Assembly: GCF_001431295.2 (NCBI RefSeq)
Contig: NZ_LKAJ02000001.1
Coordinates: forward strand, 2,666,001 to 2,730,000
Origin: Candidatus Berkiella aquae
GTDB taxonomy: Bacteria > Pseudomonadota > Gammaproteobacteria > Berkiellales > Berkiellaceae
DNA length: 64,000 nt
Direction of reading: 5' to 3'
The notes under the pieces are model-generated. The model had not been told where the DNA came from. It saw nothing but the letters and a program-made list of their open reading frames with translations, and did not search any database. Each line of letters begins with the position of its first letter. The first letter of the stretch is position 1. Positions 9,171 to 17,700 of the stretch are shown here, piece by piece. The position numbers and the translations under genes are program-made.

Positions 9171-10361
9171 CTAATCCTTACGAATCATTAATAAGGAGAT
9201 ATCATCGGGATAACTTTGTTCAGGACTCACCCCAAATTCAAGTAGCATATCCTCAATCGTGACATGAGGTTTTGCCATTAATGCAAGTAATTTACTTTCC
9301 TTTTCATCTAAATTATTTCCTTTGATTATTTCAAAAACCCCATCTGAAAACATGGCTATGCCAAATGGACCATGCAACGGATACTGATATTGCTCATAAT
9401 AAGAGCCACTAAAAATGCCTACTGCAAACCCTCTTCCTGGCAAGAAGTGACTTTGCTTTCCATCCCAAACCAACGGATTAGGACTATGGCCTCCCACACT
9501 ATATATCAGCATCTCTTTTGATAAATCGATGACGCCATAAATCATCGTCAAATACTTACCCAGTTTTACTTTTAAAATTTCATCACTGAGTAACTTCAAT
9601 ACTTTTTCAGGATGCAGTACATTGTCATCATATCCCATCTGATAATTGAGAACGATTTTCTCTATAAAGCTTTTTAGCAAAATCGTTACGAATGCAGAAG
9701 AGGCTCCATGCCCAGAAACATCGGCAATGTAAAAAATAATTTTGTCTTGGCTTATTTCAAAATAATCAATAAAATCGCCACTCAGATAAAGTGAGGGGAT
9801 CACCCTATGAGTAAAACGATACGAATGAAATCTCACTTCTTCTTTCGGTAATAAACGTTCCTGAACACTTTTACCTGCAACTTGATCTTCTTTTAAGGTT
9901 TGTAAGCTACGTGCCAGTTGAATATTTTTAGCCTCTAATTCTTGCCGATATTTTTTATTCTCACTGATTAACCGACCGCTTTCTAATGCACGGCAAACGG
10001 CATGCTCAAGTACGGCCATATTGGCGACGGGTTTTAATACATAATCTTGTGCACCCAAACGTAATGCTTCAATGAGATGATCGGTATCATGCGTTTCCGC
10101 CACGATAACAACCGGTGTTTCCGGCGATTCTCTTTTAATAGATTCTAATAGTCCCAAACCGTTTATCCCCGGCATCACTAAGCTACTCAATACTAAATCA
10201 GGTTTTTTGTCACGAAAAACAGCTAAGGCTTCTTCACCATCTTTTGCCTCATACATGGTAAAGCCACTGTCTTCTAAATAATCAACAACATCTCGACGAA
10301 ACTGCGCTTCATTATCAGCGCTTAGAATTCGTCCATAAGATGTAGCAATATCTGTTTTCAT
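9171..10361 (-). CDS. Receiver-PP2C (SpoIIE/RsbU-type) serine phosphatase with a degenerate receiver
   Basis: 396 residues: receiver domain (about 10-125), a coiled-coil linker (about 130-165) and a PPM/SpoIIE phosphatase domain (about 180-396). The phosphatase metal-binding motifs are intact: GDFIDY (195-200), ADVSGHG (213-219), FSDGVFE (339-345) and PDDISLL (386-392). In the receiver, the phosphoacceptor position reads PDLVLSSLVMPG, with S60 where RssB/HsbR-type proteins have Asp. The acidic pair is D16-N17, while K110 is kept. It therefore probably does not take phosphate in the usual way. It is the first gene of the block and lies directly upstream of the STAS gene, its likely substrate. 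Confidence 0.88.
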   Translation of the reverse strand: MKTDIATSYGRILSADNEAQFRRDVVDYLEDSGFTMYEAKDGEEALAVFRDKKPDLVLSSLVMPGINGLGLLESIKRESPETPVVIVAETHDTDHLIEALRLGAQDYVLKPVANMAVLEHAVCRALESGRLISENKKYRQELEAKNIQLARSLQTLKEDQVAGKSVQERLLPKEEVRFHSYRFTHRVIPSLYLSGDFIDYFEISQDKIIFYIADVSGHGASSAFVTILLKSFIEKIVLNYQMGYDDNVLHPEKVLKLLSDEILKVKLGKYLTMIYGVIDLSKEMLIYSVGGHSPNPLVWDGKQSHFLPGRGFAVGIFSGSYYEQYQYPLHGPFGIAMFSDGVFEIIKGNNLDEKESKLLALMAKPHVTIEDMLLEFGVSPEQSYPDDISLLMIRKD

Positions 10362-10545
10362 TTACAGCCCAATGTTAGTCCAATAGTTTATAAACAGTCG
10401 AAGCTAAATAGAATAGCCCCAATCCATTAATCGGATGGTTCGGCAAAACAATAGAGTTAGCGGTGCAAAATACTGGATATCTGGTAAGGCAATCATTATT
10501 ATTGTTAGCAATTTTGGTAAGCCGTGTGTAGTTTGCGGAGATAAT

Positions 10546-11829
10546 ATGAAAAAAATAACAACTCGTTTATTGGCATTAGCGCTCACCTGCCCTGCTATTG
10601 GGCTAGGTTTTTATACAACCGATATTCCTAGTCCACAAGGACATGCGAATTGTTTTAACGATATTTTCCTACAAGGGGATACTCGTCTAAAGCTGCGATT
10701 TCGCCAAGAACAAGTGAATGATAAAAGTTATAGACAACTCGGCACCGAACCACAATTTCCAGGGCGCGCAAGCACTCTCTCAACCCGATTAACTTATAAT
10801 ACGGCACCTTTTTATCACGTGTATGGATTGCTCGATTTCAATAATGTCACTTCGTATTTTAATGATCATCATAATAGTGGTAGCAATACGACCCCGTCTA
10901 AAATACATTATGCGGTGATCCCCGATCCCAAAGGCACCGCGCTGGTTCAAGCATTACTTGCATTTGATGGAATACCACAAACACAGATTTTCTTCGGTCG
11001 GCAAAATATTAATCTCGATAATGAGCGTTTTGTGGGTACTTCTGATTTCAGACAAATGCCAAAGACCTACGATGCTGTTAGCATCGTTAATCGCTCCCTC
11101 ACTAATGTTGAATTATTTTATGCCTTTGTTGATCAAGTAAACACTATCTACCAAGGAAACCAAAGCGCTTATTTTCCACAACGCGCGAATACAACCCATT
11201 TGATCAATGTGACAGCCACTTTATTTCCTTTTGGTGATTTTATTGCTTATGGTTATTTAGTGCATGATTTTGATTTCCCTCAATTTTCTGCCAATACTTA
11301 TGGTCTGCGTTATGAGGGGGATTTCCCCTTCCCTGATATCACCTTTTATACCGTGATGGAATACGCAAGACAAAACTCAAAAAAACCTAACCCTATTGAT
11401 TATGGTGCAAACTATTACCATCTTAACGGCGGTTTTGAATGGTTTGTATTTGATATCAGTGGTGGCTTGGAAGTATTAGGTGGCAATGATAGAGAAATTG
11501 GTAAAGCGTTTAAAACACCTTTTGCGAGCCTTCATGAATTTAATGGTTATGCTGGCAAGTTTACTCGTACACCCAATGATGGACTCAAAGATCTTTATGC
11601 CAAAGCACAAATCAACGTTTGGCAGATTATTTTAGAAGCAACTTATCATCATTTTAAAGCAGAAGCTGACAGCGATACCTTTGGTCATGAATGGGATTTT
11701 GCTATTAGAAGAGAGCTTTTCAAAAATTATTTCCTCAGCGTTGAATATGCTGACTTTCATGGCAGAAAAGAATATGGTTATGCCGATACGCGAAAATATT
11801 GGTTAACCGCTGCTGCGAAGTTTTGCTAG
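10546..11829 (+). CDS. Alginate-export-type outer membrane beta-barrel protein
   Basis: A 427-residue barrel, probably a channel in the outer membrane. I start at the ATG at 10546 because it has a good ribosome site (GCGGAG, 6 bases upstream) and opens a signal peptide (MKKITTRLLALALTCPAIG). The longer frame from 10435 lacks both. Features seen are alternating beta-strand residues and the segments STRLTYNT, FFGRQNINLDNERFVGTSDF and NRSLTNVELFYAFVDQVN, typical of the alginate_exp family. That family includes many proteins with no link to alginate, and no alginate genes are near, so the substrate is unknown. The C-terminus ends in FC rather than the usual aromatic residue. It is transcribed divergently from the phosphatase. 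Confidence 0.78.
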   Translation: MKKITTRLLALALTCPAIGLGFYTTDIPSPQGHANCFNDIFLQGDTRLKLRFRQEQVNDKSYRQLGTEPQFPGRASTLSTRLTYNTAPFYHVYGLLDFNNVTSYFNDHHNSGSNTTPSKIHYAVIPDPKGTALVQALLAFDGIPQTQIFFGRQNINLDNERFVGTSDFRQMPKTYDAVSIVNRSLTNVELFYAFVDQVNTIYQGNQSAYFPQRANTTHLINVTATLFPFGDFIAYGYLVHDFDFPQFSANTYGLRYEGDFPFPDITFYTVMEYARQNSKKPNPIDYGANYYHLNGGFEWFVFDISGGLEVLGGNDREIGKAFKTPFASLHEFNGYAGKFTRTPNDGLKDLYAKAQINVWQIILEATYHHFKAEADSDTFGHEWDFAIRRELFKNYFLSVEYADFHGRKEYGYADTRKYWLTAAAKFC

Positions 11830-11848
11830 ATTTGATTTTATTCGGAGA

Positions 11849-11878
11849 ACGTCCTTTTTGTTCAAAAAGGACGTCATT
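11849..11878 (+). terminator. Intrinsic terminator between convergent genes
   Basis: Perfect 11-base inverted repeat ACGTCCTTTTT / AAAAAGGACGT with loop GTTC (11849-11874), 20 bases after the barrel gene stop. The T content lies in the stem and only CATTT follows, so efficiency is uncertain. It may act in both directions. Confidence 0.6.
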
Positions 11879-11895
11879 TGAAAGAGACTAAATAA

Positions 11896-12984
11896 TTACT
11901 TAGATTTCTCATCAAAAGAAGGTGGTGCGCTTGGCAGTACCACATTGGTCGTTTTAGCGCTCTCATTAGCAATCGCTGTTTTCGTTGCCTCTTTGCCAGG
12001 TTTGATTTCTGGCACCTGCGAAGCGACAGCATCGGTCTTGATCTCTACCGTTTTTGCTTGAGCTTCTTTTGTTTCTACTTTCTTTTGCGCAGTTTCAACT
12101 TTCTTCTCTTGTGCTTTTTTGGCACTTGTTTCAGTCTTGTTTTCTTCAGATTTGCTTAGTGCATCGGTTTTCTTTTCTTGCGTTTTTTCAGTTTCTTTAG
12201 CAGCTTCTTCAGGTTTAGGTTCTGATTTTACTTCTGGGGCTAACAATTTATTATCACTGGCAGAAGCGGCATCATAAGGATCATCATTCTCATCTTTATC
12301 TAATTCATTATTAATGAGATATAAACGACGTTGGAAATAAGCATCTCGAATGAAAGCATACTCATCGACAGCGACAGTACTTAGCACCGTATCATGCCGT
12401 AATAATCTTGCGCGCAGATCGATAAGATCTAATGCTAACAATCCATAACGCCATTCATCATCTTCAATCCATGGCCATACGCTAAAGGCATAATAATCGA
12501 CAGCAATACCGACAGTATCTCGAATCGTGCTAGGCCCAAGGATAGGTAATACTAAATAAGCAGATTCACACCAACCCCAAGTGTAAAGTGTTTGGCCAAA
12601 ATCTTCTCTACGGTGAGGCATTCCCAAATTGCCTGCAACATCAAAAAAGCCACCTATTCCTAAAGTAGAATTGATTAAGAAGCGGCCGGCATCATGGGTG
12701 GCGTAAGCAATTTTTCCTTGCAATATATCGTTTGCAACATTAGGTATTTCTCTTAAGTTATCAAAGAAGTTACCTATCCCTGCTTGGAAGGGTAAAGGCA
12801 AATATTTCCAATAAACATAAGCAACCGGTCTAATGACGGCTTTATCAATTGTTTTGTTTAGACCATAAATTTCACGGTTGATCCCTTCAAAGGGATCAAG
12901 TGGATGAGGATTTGTCTTTTGACAACCCCACAACATGGCGCTTAATAACGCGCAAGATAGTAAGCGGCGCAACATATCTCTCAC
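11896..12984 (-). CDS. mlaA: MlaA (VacJ) family outer membrane lipoprotein with long charged tail
   Basis: Outer-membrane component of the Mla lipid-asymmetry pathway, which removes misplaced phospholipids from the outer leaflet. The lipobox is LWGC after a hydrophobic signal (RRLLSCALLSAML). The MlaA core covers about 30-225, with DPFEGINREIYGLNKTIDKA, NDILQGK and REDFGQTLYTWGWCESAYLV. Usual MlaA proteins are about 230-260 residues. Here a tail of about 125 residues, rich in Lys, Glu and Ala (KETEKTQEKKTDALSKSEEN and similar), is added, perhaps reaching through the periplasm towards MlaC or peptidoglycan. Other mla genes are not nearby. The ATG at 12984 or the fourth codon (12975) could be the start. 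Confidence 0.9.
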   Translation of the reverse strand: MRDMLRRLLSCALLSAMLWGCQKTNPHPLDPFEGINREIYGLNKTIDKAVIRPVAYVYWKYLPLPFQAGIGNFFDNLREIPNVANDILQGKIAYATHDAGRFLINSTLGIGGFFDVAGNLGMPHRREDFGQTLYTWGWCESAYLVLPILGPSTIRDTVGIAVDYYAFSVWPWIEDDEWRYGLLALDLIDLRARLLRHDTVLSTVAVDEYAFIRDAYFQRRLYLINNELDKDENDDPYDAASASDNKLLAPEVKSEPKPEEAAKETEKTQEKKTDALSKSEENKTETSAKKAQEKKVETAQKKVETKEAQAKTVEIKTDAVASQVPEIKPGKEATKTAIANESAKTTNVVLPSAPPSFDEKSK

Positions 12985-13063
12985 CCAATAAATTAGATTC
13001 TTTCTGTTAACAGTTTAGCTGTTGAATAAATAAGTACAACTCATTCATTTTTATTTTACACAA

Positions 13064-13094
13064 AAAAAAGCCCTGTAAAACAGGGCTTTTTTAT
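13064..13094 (-). terminator. Bidirectional intrinsic terminator after the porin gene
   Basis: Stem AAAGCCCTG / CAGGGCTTT with loop TAAAA, flanked by A8 on the left and T6 on the right. It lies 10 bases past the minus-strand porin stop and upstream of mlaA, so it separates the two genes. Confidence 0.85.
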
Positions 13095-13102
13095 TAGTTT
13101 GC

Positions 13103-14482
13103 TTACCAGATTACCTGGCCACGTAAGCCTAAGATACTTACGCTAAAGTCAGCAGGCAAGGAGGTGCGATTGTAGTTAGCCAAGAATCTAACGTTATCGT
13201 TAACCCACCATGTTAAACCAACGGTTGTTGCATGCGCAGACCCAACGATGTCCGCACTTTCAACAAAATTGGAGAAATGGTTGACTGGAACATCGATAAA
13301 GAAGAAGTAAGGGTTGCTTGCCAATGCTTGGCTGTCAAGCAAGTTCACATAACTGTGACGTGCTAACAATTCCCATGCACCGCTACGGCATTTAGGATGA
13401 ACAGCGCCAAAGGTTCCGCTATCAAAATCATACTCTTTGATTTCGCCAGTCAATACATAAGAAGCTGTTACATAGTAACCATGATATTTTTGGTCGCCAG
13501 CTGGGTTACGTAAATCGCCCACTGGGTAAATATCTTCACGGTTAGCACGTGCCCACATGTATTCACCTTGGAGCATGAATGGTCCCCAACGACCTGCTAA
13601 CTCAGCACCATAAACTTGGATATCTTTAACTGAGTTAGGTGGAATGTTTGTAAACAATACAGGCGTTTGACGTGCACGGACTTCCATTGGTGTGAAGAAG
13701 TCGAAGCCATTTGCTTCGTTGTGTCTATCTTCATAACGACCAGAAGCACCTAAATGGTAAACTGTATAGCTGTCATGCACAGGTGAGAAAGTAATACGCG
13801 CTGCACCGCCTAAAGTATCGCTACCTGCTGCGCTGCCGAATGGGCCAGCACCAGGCTGAACAACACCCGCAATAACGGGAGGAGAAGCAATCACGTCACC
13901 GGTTTGTCTAAAGCCTGCACCACCTGGGTGATATACTGCACCAGCAAGGGTAATCATTTGACCATGCCATTCACCATAAAGACCTAAACCATAGTTAGGC
14001 GCGAATGCGTTGGAAGGAAGCGCGAGTTCCATGAAAGGTGTATCGCTTGAGCTACCCCAGTTTTCTAGACCGAATGGAACGCTGATTTGACCCAAAGCAA
14101 AGAAGAATGCGTCGCAAGCTTCATAACCAAGCCATGCTTCGCCAAAACGTGAGGTTCCTGCGTTACCTGCTGAATCAACAAAATCAACATCTAATTTGTA
14201 AACCCAATGAGGACCTACGCCACCTTTTAAGGTAACACGAGCGTTACGAATTTGTGCACCACTTGGGAAAGCACTACCATTGTCACCAACGTCGAACCAA
14301 GCTTGATCGAACATGAGTCGTCCGCCAAAACGGAACCAATAATCGGTTGAGTCACTTTGGAATACTTCCAAACCACCTTTTGAATCTACCGTCATGCTAT
14401 CAGCGAATGCTGGTCCTGACGCGATGGCAGCGAGGCCCGCTAGAGCCAACAAGGCCAATCTACTATTTGTCATCTTGCTCAT
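13103..14482 (-). CDS. OprO/OprP-family phosphate-selective porin-like protein
   Basis: 459-residue outer membrane porin. Signal peptide: SRLALLALAGLAAIASGPAFA. The mature part starts with DSMTVDSKGGLEVFQSDSTD and then YWFRFGGRLMFDQAWF, the standard opening strand of the OprP family. GEAWLGYE, FFFALGQISVPFGLENWGSS and the last residue Trp (GQVIW) also fit a barrel. The family ranges from phosphate/polyphosphate porins to general ones, and the anion-binding lysine ladder cannot be confirmed by eye, so specificity is open. The ribosome site GGGAGAG lies just before the ATG at 14482. The fourth codon (14473) is an alternative start. Confidence 0.88.
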   Translation of the reverse strand: MSKMTNSRLALLALAGLAAIASGPAFADSMTVDSKGGLEVFQSDSTDYWFRFGGRLMFDQAWFDVGDNGSAFPSGAQIRNARVTLKGGVGPHWVYKLDVDFVDSAGNAGTSRFGEAWLGYEACDAFFFALGQISVPFGLENWGSSSDTPFMELALPSNAFAPNYGLGLYGEWHGQMITLAGAVYHPGGAGFRQTGDVIASPPVIAGVVQPGAGPFGSAAGSDTLGGAARITFSPVHDSYTVYHLGASGRYEDRHNEANGFDFFTPMEVRARQTPVLFTNIPPNSVKDIQVYGAELAGRWGPFMLQGEYMWARANREDIYPVGDLRNPAGDQKYHGYYVTASYVLTGEIKEYDFDSGTFGAVHPKCRSGAWELLARHSYVNLLDSQALASNPYFFFIDVPVNHFSNFVESADIVGSAHATTVGLTWWVNDNVRFLANYNRTSLPADFSVSILGLRGQVIW

Positions 14483-14595
14483 CTACAAACTCTCCCATTG
14501 GAATGCATAACGGCTAAAGGGGCACAGATACTCATGTATCAATAAAGTGGAAGTGCAAAAACCTAAATCCGCGTTAATAAAACTTAACGAGCCAT

Positions 14596-14625
14596 AATAT
14601 AACGCTGATAGCCACCACTCTTCAA
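14596..14625 (-). promoter_or_regulatory. Candidate sigma-70 promoter for the OprP-like porin
   Basis: On the minus strand TTGAAG (14625-14620) is followed after 18 bases by TATATT (14601-14596), giving a leader of about 110 bases before the porin ATG. The match is reasonable but based on hexamers only. Confidence 0.35.
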
Positions 14626-14706
14626 TATGTGCAGCACCGTAATGCAATACTCCACATGAAAAAAGTACGACACAAATATTACCCATTGCAGCATTGTCTT
14701 AAAATT

Positions 14707-17700
14707 TTACGATGCGCTCTCCTTGCGTTCTTTCCAATAGCCATGTTTTGCAAAACATTCCCATCCCCAACGTAACCATTTCACCAGCGAGAATGCAAGC
14801 CATAATGCCCATAGCAGCATGAGGATCCTGTAAACATACATTGGCAGTGAAATCAGCCAAGCTTGTGCAAGATGAGTCTGCGAAACATCTTGATACCACT
14901 GCAATTGATATTTATCCGGGAAACCAAACTGAGATTGCACAATTTCTATCATTGGGCCTGCTAATTGCATTTGCGGTATTCCAAGCAAACCATCTGATAT
15001 ACTTGTAAACAAACTAACTACGAATATAAGTGTTAACAGAACAAGTCCCACCTGCATCCATTGGAATGCACTCGTTGAAATATTGGCTGAGATATCTTTT
15101 CTTTTGTTCATTGCAACAAACCAAGCAATCACAACAATCATGACCATGGGTGTTGCTAAAGTTAATCCCATCGCAAGTAAAAACCATTCTAGGCTACGTA
15201 AGGGGGTTAATTTCGAACGCCCTAACGCAATAGAGATTGCGATAAATACCAATAAAACGCCCCAAAATAAAACAGCATGTCCCACAATGGGTCCACCTAG
15301 CAACATAATCCATCTATCTTTACTCACCTCTAAATCAATCACCCCATTGCTGCTTGGCATTTGCAAATCAATCAGAGGAGTACGATAAAAATAACGAATC
15401 GGCTTAGGCTCTTGCCAACGCACTTGGATCTGTTGAGTGCCTGGATTTAATGGCACGGTTATCTCGCCCTGCTTAACATTGATCGGTTGACTCAGCCCAT
15501 TAATCAAAATGTCTTGTAAGACAGCCGTTTCAGGAATTTTAAAAGTATGAGCGCCACCTTCACTAGCACGAACGGTGAAGTTAAGTTCTCCCCCGCTAAT
15601 TCGTTTACCAGGTGATAACATTAATCGACTATCATCAATGGTCACTGTTGAGCCTGCCACAGGGGTTGGTTTGGTAATTTCAATGCTAACTTTTTCACCA
15701 TTCCAAGGTTCAAAACGTGGCAGCCAACGCATTGACTTATCGCTTTGATGAATCATCGGGATCCCTGAAAAAGAACAATGCCATTGGGAAATGGCGTCAA
15801 TTAGCCAAATTTGCTTTAAGCTAGGATCATTGGCAGCAATCAACTCAATGTGCTGGCTAGGTAACAGTTTTGAGCGCCATTCAATTTGATTTTCCTGTGC
15901 TCCTAAAGTAACCCATGCTTTACCATTTTTAATTTCAACTTTATCAGAAAGTACCGATTCTCCTGTTAATAAAGGAATACTGGCTTCTATCGCGCCTTGT
16001 TGTGGAGCGACGCGTCTTAATTGATTAATCACTTCCCATTCAAAACCCAGTTTTAAGGTTTTTGTTAAAATCATGAAGGGCGGGATCCTGCTTGCCTGCA
16101 AGTGCGTTTGCGTATTGGTAGCAACCTCTCCCGCTTGTTTAATACGATTAAAATAAAGATGCTCCCCTTGTAATTGTTGACGATTAATTCCCTCAATCGT
16201 CCAACCACTTGCAAGCTGGGTAATGGCTTTTGGCTTAAGCGGAATACCTAATTCAAATTTATCTTGATCGCCAACGAAACCTTCAAGCACAACATCATGT
16301 ACCCCTTGAGGCAAATAAAGCCATAATTGCTGGTTAGCATCAAACATCACATTTTTAGCAAGCACATTATTCACTAATACCGTACGAGGAACCCATTTTT
16401 CTAAAGTACTTGGAATAGGAATTGCAACTTGTGATAAAACATTTGCCTTTAAATGCAAGACCAAGTTGTTTTCTTTAATTTCAACTTGCATCCGACTAAT
16501 TTGTGCACACTCAGGCAAGCAACTAGGAGGTTCTAATAATCGTTCACGTAATTCATTGCGTAAGGCTTCATCAGGAATATCGGCATTCGCTTGTTTAGGA
16601 AAACTCGTGAAGCACAAACTACTTAAAACAAGGAAACCGATTAAAGCCACACTTGAATGTTTTTCCTTTGGCTGGAGCGGTTTGACTGTTTTTTGTGCTT
16701 TATACAATCCATAAATCAAAGCAAACATTAATAAAACTTGTAACAGTTTCAACACTGATGTCACCTTTGCACTTAACATCCATAATTTGAGTGTTTGATC
16801 CATCGGCACAGGTCCATTCCATACCAGTGAATATTGGTTCCAATACCAATTGGGTACACCCGGCCCTGTTTGTAATTTTGCATTGGGATCGTAATCTTCT
16901 AAACGTTCTGATTTAGGTGCGCCTCCGATTGCCATATCAGCCGCACCAGGACTTTGGCCTGCAAACATTTTTTGTTTACCTAAGGGCACATTCAGACCTT
17001 CCATTGCAACTTGTGGTGCTTGCGAAGCACGACTCATCACGGCACCTGCCATCATTGGGGTAGGCGTCGCGACATAGTTGGGTAAGGTCAGTTGTGGATA
17101 AAGGGCATTACGAATTTGTGTCGCCATGAACGGTAAAGCAATCAGTAAAAGATAAACAAAACTGAGCCGGAAATAATAAATCAGCCAACGTTTCGCTCTG
17201 CTGCTTTCTGGCAATACCACAATCAGTGCCAATGCCGCAATAAGGTTGAGCCAACTATAAATCGGCGCCCCTCTTTCTTGATAGGTAAGCGTAATCATCA
17301 CTAATGCAACAAGGCCCCATCGCCAACCTAATAATCGAAGAGTTGCAGCAGCAATGACTAATACAATAAAAAAGTCGAGAAGCGTCCATTGTTGAATCCA
17401 TGCACCATTTGCCGTATCAACACCTGAGGCACCTAATAACATCCATCCTGGCGGCAAATGAAGTAACGTTGAAAGCGATTGAACATCCACATCCCAACCG
17501 ACTGCCGGCATTTTATTCACCGCATCGATGATTCGACTGACAGAAATTAAATTTAAAGCGCCTTGACGAATTTCAACGCCGGGTGAGTCCTTATTCATTT
17601 CCGTAATGAGTTTATCTTGTCCATCGATAGTGACACGCCCTAACTGATAAGGAGGTAATTGGCGTAGGCGCCAATGCTGCTCAACAACACCCGTCATGGC

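Noticed and set aside
14483-14686. 67-codon frame upstream of the porin
   Set aside because: It occupies the likely porin promoter and leader and has no ribosome site or recognisable motif.
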